Positions 1 to 9,472 are shown, counted from the first letter of the stretch. The stretch is 64,000 nt of DNA from Chitinophagaceae bacterium LGM1 (GCA_018604165.1 CP075895.1:2413001-2477000), one strand, 5' to 3'. Translations and numbers: made by a program. The notes: generated from the sequence alone by a model not told the origin.

Positions 1-935
1 CTGTTACTCTCAGAGAAAAATAAACGCCCGAACGGCTTTTGGATATACTGTGCAAGGTATGTTGCTTCTTCCATGCTCTCTGCCACAGTAGCCACTCGCA
101 TGGATACGGCGTAAAGCGGACTACTTATTTTCTCCTTAGCCAGTGGCAGCATTTCGGGTGCGTTTTCAAAAAATGGTTTGCCCTCACTATCACTGACACT
201 GCGTATGATACTCTCTGCCCAAGGATACTGCGTTCCCTGAAAGAGTACCTGTATGATGATTGACTGTCCCTGTTGTAGGTGTTCCAAGGCTGCGAATAGC
301 CCTATGAACGGGTCAGGGTCAAAGGTAGTAGTCATACAGATGGGTCGGGTGAATTCATCTCTGAGGCCATAGTAGTCTATGGCTGCAAAGCCTGTATCAC
401 TGCTACAGATGGCGATAATAGGGTCGGCTGTTTCTTTAATAGTACAGGCCGGAAAGTAGGCTTTGATTTGGCTTGCGACTAATGGCGCATCTGTGCCGTA
501 GCAGGCAAGCTGTAAGGTGGCGGTGTTTTCTGATGTGATTATTTCAAAAGATATGGGATAGCGGCTATCGGATAGGACGATGAGCAAACTTTCCATGTTT
601 GCCATCTTTACGACATGGCCTTTGGGCAGGGATATGGTAAAGGTTTGCAGTGGTTCGTCGCAGTCAAAAGGGATGGGGTCTAGGAAGATAGGTTCTTCTT
701 CCTGTATTACTTGCTTAGGGCGAAGTGCCTGCTGTACTTTCTCTGCTACAAAACTGAATATGGTATGTCGTTTGCCATCGTCTTTGACAGGTGCGCTATG
801 TGGCTTTGTATGGTAATAGAACGGCACAAAGGGTGGTTCGAGGTAGATAGGTGCATCTGCGTACAGCCAGCCTCTGCCAAGCTGTTCCCAATCGTAGAAT
901 TGGGCGGTGAGCTCTTGGGATAGCGAGGGCTGCAT
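1..935 (-). CDS. Conjugative-transfer-type protein, N-terminal part (3' end off the window)
   Basis: An open frame runs from an ATG at 935 leftward to the window edge without a stop, giving about 311 residues of an incomplete protein. It begins MQPSLSQELTAQFYDWEQLG. I see no signal peptide or membrane segment. A stretch near residues 210-290 (PDPFIGLFAALEHLQQGQ, then IIQVLF and PLYAVSMRVATVAES) resembles the region that precedes the ATPase domain in fused VirD4/HerA-like coupling proteins of mobile elements. That match is from memory of the family, not a search. It starts 3 bp after the stop of the membrane gene at 939-1529, so the two are probably co-transcribed. The separate ATPase lies at 5881-7053. 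Likely role: accessory part of a DNA-transfer or packaging apparatus. Confidence 0.6.
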   Translation of the reverse strand, partial: MQPSLSQELTAQFYDWEQLGRGWLYADAPIYLEPPFVPFYYHTKPHSAPVKDDGKRHTIFSFVAEKVQQALRPKQVIQEEEPIFLDPIPFDCDEPLQTFTISLPKGHVVKMANMESLLIVLSDSRYPISFEIITSENTATLQLACYGTDAPLVASQIKAYFPACTIKETADPIIAICSSDTGFAAIDYYGLRDEFTRPICMTTTFDPDPFIGLFAALEHLQQGQSIIIQVLFQGTQYPWAESIIRSVSDSEGKPFFENAPEMLPLAKEKISSPLYAVSMRVATVAESMEEATYLAQYIQKPFGRLFFSESN

Positions 936-938
936 AAG

Positions 939-1529
939 TTACATTGCTTTGAGGTAGTCGGCATTTGTAAACTGTGGCTGACGTTCAGCTTCAGTTAGCG
1001 GACGAAGCCCTTTAGCACTGCTCATGTGGTCAATGGCTTCATTGACTGCTTGCTTTACCATTGCTGCAAACATATCGTCCGTATCATGCTGGAAATATGT
1101 TTTGGAAAACATGGCTAGTACCAGGTATGGCCCTACTCTGGGTATGCGAGCTACGAAATCCTGAATAAAGTTGACAACGCTGCCAAACCACCAACTGACA
1201 AAGAATGTGTCCGCAAATGGTGCGGCACAGATTAGAAAGCGTTGTTCTCTGCGCGTTATTTGCAAGTATTCTCTTTGTACCAAAAAGTAACTGATTTCTG
1301 CCTTAGTTACTCTTTGGATGTCCATATTGGGTATCTTCCGATTCTTGAGCGCATCTTCTACCAGTTGGTAGAACTCTTGGCTAGAAAAGGGCGTGTTAAA
1401 GAGGTGTTGCCAACGGGAATGAATGGCTCCGAAGTCTTTAAACCTGCGGAAGAGGTACGAGAGAAGAATGATGGCGAGAAGGTAGTAACACAGCCATTTC
1501 AGTAGCTCGATGAGCATTTCTGTAAACAT
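939..1529 (-). CDS. Membrane-anchored hypothetical protein of the mobile element
   Basis: About 196 residues from the ATG at 1529; the frame is open to 1655, but the extra N-terminus is low-complexity and crosses AT-rich intergenic sequence, so I prefer the internal start MFTEMLIELLKW. One membrane segment is visible at residues 5-26 (LLKWLCYYLLAIILLSYLF), followed by a cytoplasmic-looking domain with many aromatic and basic residues (QRVTKAEISYFLVQREYLQ) and a second hydrophobic patch around FFVSWWFGSVVNF. I do not recognise a family. Tight linkage to the transfer-type gene downstream suggests a membrane component of the same apparatus. It is separated from the ATPase gene by the AT-rich three-gene cassette. 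Confidence 0.55.
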   Translation of the reverse strand: MFTEMLIELLKWLCYYLLAIILLSYLFRRFKDFGAIHSRWQHLFNTPFSSQEFYQLVEDALKNRKIPNMDIQRVTKAEISYFLVQREYLQITRREQRFLICAAPFADTFFVSWWFGSVVNFIQDFVARIPRVGPYLVLAMFSKTYFQHDTDDMFAAMVKQAVNEAIDHMSSAKGLRPLTEAERQPQFTNADYLKAM

Positions 1530-1825
1530 ATATGGTGAGTTTAATGATGACGAACTTTTTAGGGTAGTAGGTTGGTAGGGGTAGTATAAAGGTATGAAAA
1601 TTGGAAATACAAACATCTTTATCAGATTGTTGTAGCATCGTTTATTAGTAAGCATGACAGGATAACCATATAGATGTTACTGAATAATTGAGTTTTAATG
1701 CTATGACTTGATAAAATTGATACAGATGTACGATTAATATCTATTCTAATATCGGCTGTATTATAATTTCAAATGGCAAGAAAATATTGTGTTTAAAATA
1801 TAAAACTATAGTAGGAAATAATATT
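1530..1825. other. AT-rich intergenic junction
   Basis: About 296 bases, strongly AT-rich, with no convincing reading frame. It separates the right end of the transfer-type gene pair from the 3' end of the phosphoribosyltransferase gene. This is a plausible cargo boundary, but I see no clear target-site duplication. Confidence 0.4.
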
Positions 1826-4033
1826 TTATATAGTACATTCTTTAGTGATTAATTGCTTTAAAAAAGAACAAATACCAGGCTCTCCTAAAAATAACTCATC
1901 TTTTAGATCAACTACAGGCAATTTTTTCATTGCCATATTAAAAAGAATTTCCGACCTAAATGGTTTTGCATGATCAGCATACAGAAGATTGGTCAGAGTT
2001 TTCTTTTGCTCTATTTCTATTTTAGAAGAACGCAAGTCATATTTATGAGATGCTCTCAGTATGCATGCTCGTATAAAATTCTCATAATATCTTCCATTTA
2101 TATACTTCTCTACTGCATAGACCTTTGAAATCGGTTTGTCGAAGTTTTTATTTAGTTTTCCATTATCTCTCATAGATTGAATCGCGCTTGCAATAGCGAC
2201 AAAAATATCTATCTCTTGATCCATTGGTCCAAATATTGTTCTTTGTTGACCATGTTTCAGCCATTCTCTATTATTTTCATTCCATTGTAAAAAAAGGTTT
2301 GTTTTTAAGCCATCACGAGATTCAAGAATATTAAATCTATCTTCTAAGAGTTTAGTTCCTATAAAAGTGTTACCAAGCTCTTTTATTTTTTTATACTCCC
2401 AGCACCAAGGACATTCATCTCGCCCCCAATTCGGCAAAACTATTTCTTCAACACATGCAAAATTATCATACGGAAAGATAATATCTTTAATGCCTTTTAA
2501 ATATTCAATGCCTGTTGCTCTTGCTACACCGACCAAAAGACTAATTTGTGAATCTTTATTTTTTATCTCGAAGTTGTCTAGATAATATTTATAATTGGTC
2601 AATCTTGTACCAGTTTGAACAACATCGTCAATAATAAGTATTTTATTAGCGTTGTACAGAAGTTTTTTTGATTCTGTTGACAAGTTATTTAGGCGAGAAT
2701 GATCACATAACACTGTTGGTAAATTCAATACAGTTTTTGCCAATGTAGCCATTTCTCGTGCAGCGTCATGTTCTGGAGCAAGAATAACATTGGCATCTTT
2801 AAATAGTTCTAACTTTTTTAAAAATGCCTTTTTGAATTGTTCATTCTTTAGTAAGATTGATACATCAATATCAATCATATGGTGTCTACCATCTTCTTGA
2901 TCTTTATGAACTGTAAAGCAACCACTATCTGGGTATCGTTGAAAGAATTTTAATGCGTGTTCTGCATCTTTCCTGTCTATTGATACAGGTTTAGCATCAG
3001 CAGAAATTTCAAGTGTATATGTTCGTTCACTAATTTTTAGAGGCAAACTTCCCTTTGAACATTCCGAGCAAGATGCCTCTAGTCCTTTGAAGTCGAGTGG
3101 TAATTGGCAATATATATCTTCTGAAAAACTATCAGTTGATTTACAAAGTTCAGGTAGTGAGAATAAGTAAACATTATCAATAAAATTAGCACCAGCCTTT
3201 TCACAGATGCTTATTAATCTTTCAGCAATCCTACCAGTTCCACGTGCTGAAAAAATATTTAACACGTTAAAAGGCGATGATATTAATTTTTTAAAACCGA
3301 TTATCCTTCGAAACAATTCAGTATCATTCTCGTTGTATGATTTAAAACATTCAATTTTCCCAAACCAATCTGGTGTTGAAAGCAAGTTGCAGTCGTGGCA
3401 ATAATTCGGTAGGTTTAGACCCAGAGAGAGAATACTTCCAGAATCAAGGAGAATGAGTGGTTTTGAATGTACGTGTGGAAGTAACCAAAAACATATTGCA
3501 TCAAGTGCATCTTTTGAATATAGAGCATTACCTATTCTAAGGAAACTCCTGTAATGACTACCATTGGGCCCGATATAGTGGTAGTCGTTATCTTCATTAA
3601 GTAAAACATTTGGTTGGCTAACAATTGAAAGGAGTTCTGCATGTCTTAACTCTTTAAGAAGCAATTTTTCTGTAAAGTGAATTTCTGCTTTTGCTGAAGA
3701 TCTATAATGAACTATTTTATGCTCTTTCCCATTCCAATTGAGAATAAAAATTGATTTCGATTTAAATCTTTGACAAAATAATTCTATTAGTGATTTGTCA
3801 TTTTTCAATGTGTTAATTTCCGGTTGGTGTAACCTTAACACTATTAAATCAAACTGTTTTTTTAATGGGTCAACTTTATACGGAATAATATCTAAAAAAG
3901 ATAAATTGGCATTTCTTGGAATAGGAACATAGTAAATCGTTATTTTTTGAGGATAGTTAGAGAATGGCACTTCAATTGTTTGAATAGTGTCATCTGGCCA
4001 TTTATCAAGAATATTAATTGTTAATAAAGCCAT
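1826..4033 (-). CDS. Large phosphoribosyltransferase-domain protein of a three-gene cassette
   Basis: 735 residues from the ATG at 4033, or 750 from an upstream ATG at 4078. I chose 4033 because it overlaps the upstream stop as TGATG, the usual sign of translational coupling. The C-terminal half holds a type I phosphoribosyltransferase core: the PRPP loop KILIIDDVVQTGTRL lies near residues 464-478, preceded by NVILAPEHDAAREMA. The N-terminal half contains a second PRTase-like stretch (HYRSFLRIGNALYSKDALDA, about residues 160-180, then LILLDSGS). Cysteine pairs CHDC, CSEC and CPWC may bind metal. I know of no described protein with this layout. It is AT-rich compared with the flanking element genes. 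A nucleotide or nucleic-acid-modifying effector is an inference. Confidence 0.7.
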   Translation of the reverse strand: MALLTINILDKWPDDTIQTIEVPFSNYPQKITIYYVPIPRNANLSFLDIIPYKVDPLKKQFDLIVLRLHQPEINTLKNDKSLIELFCQRFKSKSIFILNWNGKEHKIVHYRSSAKAEIHFTEKLLLKELRHAELLSIVSQPNVLLNEDNDYHYIGPNGSHYRSFLRIGNALYSKDALDAICFWLLPHVHSKPLILLDSGSILSLGLNLPNYCHDCNLLSTPDWFGKIECFKSYNENDTELFRRIIGFKKLISSPFNVLNIFSARGTGRIAERLISICEKAGANFIDNVYLFSLPELCKSTDSFSEDIYCQLPLDFKGLEASCSECSKGSLPLKISERTYTLEISADAKPVSIDRKDAEHALKFFQRYPDSGCFTVHKDQEDGRHHMIDIDVSILLKNEQFKKAFLKKLELFKDANVILAPEHDAAREMATLAKTVLNLPTVLCDHSRLNNLSTESKKLLYNANKILIIDDVVQTGTRLTNYKYYLDNFEIKNKDSQISLLVGVARATGIEYLKGIKDIIFPYDNFACVEEIVLPNWGRDECPWCWEYKKIKELGNTFIGTKLLEDRFNILESRDGLKTNLFLQWNENNREWLKHGQQRTIFGPMDQEIDIFVAIASAIQSMRDNGKLNKNFDKPISKVYAVEKYINGRYYENFIRACILRASHKYDLRSSKIEIEQKKTLTNLLYADHAKPFRSEILFNMAMKKLPVVDLKDELFLGEPGICSFLKQLITKECTI

Positions 4034-5205
4034 CAGGATTGAAACAAAAGTTGTTGATAAGGATTTGACTCTGTCCAAGGAAAAATCAAACTAATAGAAG
4101 TCCCTGGCAAATAGTTTCTAGTTGTTGCATCCCAAAATGCAAGCTGACTATCAGCATTATCATCTTGGAAAGAACTTTTAAACATATATAATCGCCCTGT
4201 TCTAAACACAATTAAGCCTTTAACCTTTTGCGTAGCTAACATTATTTTATGAAGCCCGAAACCAGCACCAACTTCATTTAATTTTGAGGTGTGATTTGGC
4301 AATAAAGCATTTTCTAGTGCATCTGCTTCTTCTTCAATTTGTTGTTTGTATATATCAGCATTACCTAAAATTTTTGCTGGAATTCCTATGCCGCAATCAG
4401 AAATTGTGAATTCAGTAAGATAAAAATCATTAAACTGTGATGGGCTAAAATGAAGTGATTTTTCTAAAGCACGTAAATAAGTAGTTACAGGAGTTGTTTC
4501 TTTTTCGAATAATAGTTCAATATGGGATTTCCATGTGTTGAGGCTCAGACGTTTAATTTCTAGAAATTGAATTTGATTAATTCTATTATTTGAGTTGTCG
4601 TACAATGCATGATCTGTTGCATTCTGAATAGCCTCTGCTGCAATATTGCTGCAAACAATCTCGACTAATGCTTGATTCTTAGTACTGATAATTTCGTATA
4701 AAAGATTTGAAAAATGATTATAAAATGTCGTAAAGTTTTGGTACTCTTTACTAGTATATTTAAAAATATCCGCTTGTTCGGGCACATTGAAGCCACTTAT
4801 CGAAAGTGCTGCTTTTTCATTTCCACTACCAATAATACTTTTAGACGCACTTAAAATTGAAAACTGTTTTTCTTTAATTGTACTTTTTACGTCTGTACCA
4901 GATCGGTCAATAATCTTATCAGCATAATGAACTAATAGGTATCCTATTGTTGTGTGTACAAGAAAACGCCAATTTTTATTATTTGATGCATATTCCTTTA
5001 ATATTTCTCCTATTTTAAGCTGTATCGATATTTTTTCTTTAAAGCATTTATGCAGCAAAGATGCTAATCTAGCATTTGCAAACAGTCTAGTTCCTTCCAA
5101 TTGATTTATTGTAATAACAATTTCAGATGGCTTATTATTATCAATTCTTTTATTAATATCTTCTACTAAATCTGCGGTTAAATATTTTGGCAACTCTATT
5201 TCCAT
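4033..5205 (-). CDS. STAS-like plus GHKL (HATPase_c) ATPase protein
   Basis: 390 residues. The C-terminal half carries the Bergerat ATP-binding motifs: N box AAEAIQNATDHA (about 189-200), G1 box DCGIGIP (about 270-276) and G2 box GAGFGL (about 313-318). There is no histidine phospho-acceptor region, so this is not a conventional sensor kinase. Residues 1-100 look like a STAS-like fold of the kind found with such ATPases (ITINQLEGTRLFANARLASL). It is the middle gene of three, 38 bp after the 168 aa gene and overlapping the PRTase gene by one base. GHKL ATPases of this solitary type act as conformational switches or chaperone-like regulators; here it may sense a signal and control the PRTase protein. 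Confidence 0.7.
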   Translation of the reverse strand: MEIELPKYLTADLVEDINKRIDNNKPSEIVITINQLEGTRLFANARLASLLHKCFKEKISIQLKIGEILKEYASNNKNWRFLVHTTIGYLLVHYADKIIDRSGTDVKSTIKEKQFSILSASKSIIGSGNEKAALSISGFNVPEQADIFKYTSKEYQNFTTFYNHFSNLLYEIISTKNQALVEIVCSNIAAEAIQNATDHALYDNSNNRINQIQFLEIKRLSLNTWKSHIELLFEKETTPVTTYLRALEKSLHFSPSQFNDFYLTEFTISDCGIGIPAKILGNADIYKQQIEEEADALENALLPNHTSKLNEVGAGFGLHKIMLATQKVKGLIVFRTGRLYMFKSSFQDDNADSQLAFWDATTRNYLPGTSISLIFPWTESNPYQQLLFQS

Positions 5206-5243
5206 ATCTTAAAGATAAAAAATCCTTTATATAATAAAGGATT

Positions 5244-5750
5244 TTAAGGTTTCGTTTTTGCATCAATAACCCAGCTGCTTAATGGTAAGACGTCTGTTTT
5301 TAATACCTCATTTAAGAATAACAAACGTTTAAACTTGTAGGGCTTATCTAATGAATCTGAAATTTCTCCAATTTTTATCCAAATTGTTTGAGGATCACTT
5401 TTAGTACTAATGGACAGGATTACATTCGACTTTTTAGAATTTGTTGGATAATTTGATAGAAAGGAAAGTGAAAAGCACTTATTCTCAGTAAAATGTTTTT
5501 GCGTAGAACTACAAACAAACCATCCATATGCACCCAAGCTTTTTTTTTCACAAACTTGAAAAATTAACCCTTCAATATCATGAGATTGGATTTCTGATAT
5601 TTTACTAAAACCATATTTTGAGAAAAGTAACGTAAAAAGATAGACAACTATATTTTGAACTGGTTCACTAAATAATGGCAATTTCGTAAGAGGTTCAATT
5701 TGCAATACTTTTAAGAACAAATCTGGTTGTAGCACTTGACAATTTTCCAT
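5244..5750 (-). CDS. Unknown first gene of the GHKL/PRTase cassette
   Basis: 168 residues starting MENCQVLQPDLFLKVLQIEP. I recognise no domain. It appears soluble, with no signal peptide or clear membrane segment, and is mixed alpha/beta by eye. It is the promoter-proximal gene of the minus-strand cassette and shares the low GC of the two genes behind it. The 130 bp upstream (5751-5880) is extremely AT-rich and must hold the cassette promoter. A sensor or small partner subunit fits the position, but nothing in the sequence proves it. Confidence 0.6.
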   Translation of the reverse strand: MENCQVLQPDLFLKVLQIEPLTKLPLFSEPVQNIVVYLFTLLFSKYGFSKISEIQSHDIEGLIFQVCEKKSLGAYGWFVCSSTQKHFTENKCFSLSFLSNYPTNSKKSNVILSISTKSDPQTIWIKIGEISDSLDKPYKFKRLLFLNEVLKTDVLPLSSWVIDAKTKP

Positions 5751-5880
5751 ATTTGATATTTTATTATTAAATAATATATTTCATGTTTTATTATGCATAA
5801 TAAATATATCATGTAAAGAATATGTATTAAATTGTGTTCTATAGATTATCAACTAAGTTTCCTTTGTATTTAATAATTAG

Positions 5881-7053
5881 TCAATGTATTAAGGTTGGTA
5901 ATGTTCTCGCACTAAACCCCTTACTACTCGCCCCATCAATCATCAGCTTAATATACATCCCATACCTAGGCAGGTTAATAAAATCATCTTGGCTGAATAC
6001 AGGGTAAAACTCTTTTGCAAGATATTCCGAATCAGTAGCACCTACCCTAAAGGATATAATAGTCCCCACATTCCCGAATATAGCTTTGCAGATACGCTCA
6101 TCTAATTGCTCTATGTACTGATGACACAAAAACAAGGATAATCCATACTTTCTGGCTTCTGACAGCACATCTGTAATAGCGAGAGTCAAAAATGAATGTG
6201 CCTCATCTATGTAGCAGTAGAACGACCTGCGGGTATGCTCCGGCTGCTTGGCTCTGTGCATAGCAGAGAGTTGTATAGCTGTTACCAGTATAGAACCTAA
6301 GAGCATCGTAGCTTCTTCTCCAATCTCTCCTTTGGAGAGGTTGACAATAAGTATCTTTCCCTCATCTAATACTCTCTGCATCCTAAAACTACTGGTCTTT
6401 TGTCCGAGTATGTTACGCAAGGGTGTACTTGTCCTGAATAAGCCCATTTTGTTGAGTATCGGAGATATGACTTCGTTTCTAAAGGATGGACTGTATGTTT
6501 CATATTCATCTGCCCAGAATGCATATACATGCTGGGCTGTTATATAACTAATGGCTTTCGCCCTGTATGCTTTATCTACTAACAAGGGCTGTATATCCAG
6601 CAAGGTAGCATCCGGTACTTCTAAAAGCGTCAGCAAGCAGTAGCGTAGTACATACTCCATTCTCGGACCCCAGTTCTCGTGCCATATCTTTTTGAATGTG
6701 CTAATTAGCCCACTTGCTACTAAGTGGTGATACTGCGGATGTATGCCCTTGAGTGGATTAAAAGCTATGGGGTTCTTGGTATTGGTGGCATCGAAGTAGA
6801 TAAGGTCTTGTTGTCTTTCTGTTGGTATCTGGCTAATAATATCTCTCGACAAATCTCCGTGCGGGTCTATGACACATAGTCCATTGCCTCTGTGTACATC
6901 CGACAAAGCCATTTGTTTTAACAGAGTGCTTTTGCCAGTACCGCTTTTACCGATACAGTAGATATGCTGCAATCGATCTTTGTCTTTAATGCCAAACTTC
7001 TTATTGGTATTTCTGTAGTTGGTTATGCCGATGGGCGTGATGTCGTTATCCAT
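5881..7053 (-). CDS. HerA/VirD4-like coupling ATPase
   Basis: 390 residues. Walker A is IGKSGTGKSTLL (about 34-45), followed by the typical CVIDPHGDLSRDII (about 60-73), and Walker B is YCYIDEAHSFL (about 280-290). A sensor-like LFLCHQYIEQL follows, as in conjugative coupling ATPases of the type IV secretion DNA-binding family. No N-terminal membrane segments are present, so a partner must anchor it; the separate proteins at 1-935 and 939-1529 are candidates. It would form a hexameric motor that moves DNA. The gene is divergent from the 79 aa and serine-recombinase genes and has the higher GC of the element backbone. Confidence 0.85.
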   Translation of the reverse strand: MDNDITPIGITNYRNTNKKFGIKDKDRLQHIYCIGKSGTGKSTLLKQMALSDVHRGNGLCVIDPHGDLSRDIISQIPTERQQDLIYFDATNTKNPIAFNPLKGIHPQYHHLVASGLISTFKKIWHENWGPRMEYVLRYCLLTLLEVPDATLLDIQPLLVDKAYRAKAISYITAQHVYAFWADEYETYSPSFRNEVISPILNKMGLFRTSTPLRNILGQKTSSFRMQRVLDEGKILIVNLSKGEIGEEATMLLGSILVTAIQLSAMHRAKQPEHTRRSFYCYIDEAHSFLTLAITDVLSEARKYGLSLFLCHQYIEQLDERICKAIFGNVGTIISFRVGATDSEYLAKEFYPVFSQDDFINLPRYGMYIKLMIDGASSKGFSARTLPTLIH

Positions 7054-7160
7054 CCCCTAATGGTATATGTAATGGTATTTCTTTTGCAGAGGAAAATAAA
7101 CCCTATTGAGGGATAATATGCCTACTGTTTGTAAAGCATTGATTTGTACACAATAGGTTC

Positions 7161-7400
7161 ATGGTTATTTCAGATGCACAACTGGCGGCATTCATGGACA
7201 TATACAAATCCCATTACGGAGTTGCCATCAGCAAGGAACAGGCATATGAACAAGCAATGAAACTACTTGTTATGTTGAAGCATATTTATAAGCCTGTAAG
7301 TAAACAGGCGTATAATGCGGTGCTTGCTGAACAAGCTGTATTCATCAGAAACATGCTGGAAGAACATACTTTACACAAAGCTGATAGTGTGTCAGGATAA
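7161..7400 (+). CDS. Small conserved mobile-element protein
   Basis: 79 residues (MVISDAQLAAFMDIYKSHYG), mostly helical, with the pattern AYEQAMKLLVMLKHIYKPVS. Small proteins of this kind commonly sit directly in front of large serine recombinases in Bacteroidota elements (family memory, function unknown). The recombinase ATG follows 5 bp after its stop, so they form one transcript. It could be a recombination directionality or accessory factor. Confidence 0.65.
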   Translation: MVISDAQLAAFMDIYKSHYGVAISKEQAYEQAMKLLVMLKHIYKPVSKQAYNAVLAEQAVFIRNMLEEHTLHKADSVSG

Positions 7401-7405
7401 TTTAT

Positions 7406-9103
7406 ATGTATCAGACCATTAACCCCAAACTGATATTTTTCCTGTATGCCCGTAAGTCTTCAGAAAGTGAGGACAGGCAGGTACAGTCCATAGACGACCA
7501 AGTAAAGCGGCTCAGTGAACTGGCGGCTGCTTCTGGTATTACTATCCTCGAAATACTGACCGAAGCTAAATCTGCTAAAAAACCTAATAACAGACCTGTA
7601 TTTGCAGATATGCTACGGCGTATAGAAAAAGGTGAAGCTAATGGTATTTTATGCTGGCAGATAAACCGCCTATCCCGTAACCCAATAGATAGCGGCATGA
7701 TTAGCTGGATGCTCCAACAAGGTATTATCCAATGCATACAGACCATTGACAGAACATACCGCCCGGATGACAATATACTACTCTTTAACGTAGAAAGCGG
7801 CATGGCTAACCAGTACATCATTGACCTGCGTAAAAACTGTCGCAGAGGTATGGTTGGCCGCGCGGAGCGTGGCTGGTATCCATCACAAGCACCACTTGGC
7901 TATAGTAACGACAAAGAAAATAAGTGTATTATCCCTCATAAGCAGTATTTCCCCCTCATACGCCGTATCTGGGATACCATGCTTACAGGTGCGTATAATC
8001 CTGAACAAATCCGCCTGATGGCAAATACAGAGTGGGGTTTCCGCAGTCCAAGGCATAAACACTATGGCGGCAAAGAATTATCCCGAGGAATGATATACAA
8101 GCTGCTGGGTAATGTTTTTTACACAGGTATTTTTGAGTGGGCAGGCAGTTTATATACTGGTAAGCATACTCCGATGGTAACAGTAGAAGAATATGACCAT
8201 GTACAATTTCTATTAGGTAGAAAAGGTAAACCAAGGCTACAACGCCACCAATTTGCCTATACAGGGCTTATACGCTGCGGCACTTGCGGCTGTATGGTAA
8301 CTGCATCCGTTAAACAAAAGCACATCAAATCTACAGGCGAGCTAAAGCTGTTTACCTATTATCACTGTACGAGAAAAAATAAGGATATTAAGTGTACCAA
8401 TAAGCCTGTTACACTCCCTATGCTTGAAACTGCCATTAATGAGGACTTGAAGAAATACGCCATCATCCCTGCGTTTCTTGATTGGGCAATAACCATACTC
8501 GACGAGCAGGAAGCAAATGAAGTAGTTAATACTATCCATAGTAAAGCCAGCATAGAAACTGAACTGGAAACTGCCCAAGCAGAATTAGACAACCTCATTC
8601 GTATGCGTATGCGGGATTTAATAGACGACAGCAGCTTTATCAAAGAGCGAGATGTGCTGCAACGCAGCATCACAAAACTTACCACCCAATCCAACGAAAA
8701 ACCGAAAACGATGGATGCAGGTAGTTTAACTGAACTCGCCAAACAAGCTTTTCAGTTTGCAGCGTATGCAAGAGTACATTTTACAGATGGTACAATGGAA
8801 GCTAAAAAGAGCATTGTTAATTCACTTGGCTCGAACTATGTACTAAGCAATAAAAAACTCTTATTTGAAGCCTCAGATTGGCTGATGCCTATTGTAGAAG
8901 CCTATCCGTCTTTGTTGTCTGAATATGACAGGCTCGAACTGATAAAAAAGGTTGATACACAAGCTTATAATACAGCATTGAGCCTGCTTATTCAACGATG
9001 GTGCGCCATCGTTGACAATGTTCGAACCAAGTTAGCATCAGGTGAACACAATATACCTGACCTTAGCTCATACCATATAAGCGATAAATCACCCGATACC
9101 TAA
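7406..9103 (+). CDS. Large serine recombinase (integrase)
   Basis: 565 residues with the complete large-serine-recombinase layout. The N-terminal resolvase domain carries the catalytic serine in YARKSSESEDRQ (Ser about 18) and the arginines of QINRLSRNPIDSG. A Recombinase domain follows (residues about 170-280, GWYPSQAPLGY), then a zinc ribbon (RCGTCGC with a later YHCTRKNKDIKC) and a coiled-coil (ETELETAQAELDNLIRMRMR). It should integrate and excise the element by double-strand cleavage with a 5'-phosphoserine link to DNA. The attachment site could not be located. It ends 4 bp inside the convergent 79 aa gene. Confidence 0.93.
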   Translation: MYQTINPKLIFFLYARKSSESEDRQVQSIDDQVKRLSELAAASGITILEILTEAKSAKKPNNRPVFADMLRRIEKGEANGILCWQINRLSRNPIDSGMISWMLQQGIIQCIQTIDRTYRPDDNILLFNVESGMANQYIIDLRKNCRRGMVGRAERGWYPSQAPLGYSNDKENKCIIPHKQYFPLIRRIWDTMLTGAYNPEQIRLMANTEWGFRSPRHKHYGGKELSRGMIYKLLGNVFYTGIFEWAGSLYTGKHTPMVTVEEYDHVQFLLGRKGKPRLQRHQFAYTGLIRCGTCGCMVTASVKQKHIKSTGELKLFTYYHCTRKNKDIKCTNKPVTLPMLETAINEDLKKYAIIPAFLDWAITILDEQEANEVVNTIHSKASIETELETAQAELDNLIRMRMRDLIDDSSFIKERDVLQRSITKLTTQSNEKPKTMDAGSLTELAKQAFQFAAYARVHFTDGTMEAKKSIVNSLGSNYVLSNKKLLFEASDWLMPIVEAYPSLLSEYDRLELIKKVDTQAYNTALSLLIQRWCAIVDNVRTKLASGEHNIPDLSSYHISDKSPDT

Positions 9104-9339
9104 AGCAGTATAAACTCCTTTTGCTTTTCAAGATAGATTTTCGCTTTCTTGTACATGGCAGGATACATCTTTTGCAGGTTCACACTTTCCGCAGTACCCA
9201 ATAGCATACAAAGCATAAAAAACTCACTGAACGTTGGTAGGCTTTTATCCTGCTCCATTGCTGCAAAGAATGCATCAATCTCTTTAAACTTTGTTTGGAT
9301 TTGTTTTAGCTTTTGTTTAGAAATTCCTGAACCTCTCAT
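9100..9339 (-). CDS. Small hypothetical protein convergent with the recombinase
   Basis: 79 residues (MRGSGISKQKLKQIQTKFKE), Lys-rich and helical, with a hydrophobic stretch FFMLCMLLGTAESV. It overlaps the end of the recombinase gene by 4 bp in opposite orientation. No family is recognised. Gene-like length and composition support it, but it could be spurious. Confidence 0.45.
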   Translation of the reverse strand: MRGSGISKQKLKQIQTKFKEIDAFFAAMEQDKSLPTFSEFFMLCMLLGTAESVNLQKMYPAMYKKAKIYLEKQKEFILL

Positions 9340-9408
9340 GGAATAGCACTCTACAGGTTTTTACACTTCAGTCAAGGTCTTTATAACTCAGGTCGTTTTC
9401 CCCAAAAG

Positions 9409-9424
9409 TTGCCGCTTCCGGCAA
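9409..9424. terminator. Short hairpin TTGCCG-cttc-CGGCAA
   Basis: A 6-bp perfect stem with a 4-nt loop followed by TTT on the plus strand, about 50 bp before the XRE gene. It could be a weak terminator or a regulator site. Confidence 0.35.
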
Positions 9425-9472
9425 TTTCTTCCTACTATTCACCCCTTATACCTGCCTGCTACGTTTAACAAT

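Noticed and set aside
7411-8742. Minus-strand frames opposite the serine recombinase
   Set aside because: The recombinase is complete with all motifs; the frames are shadows.
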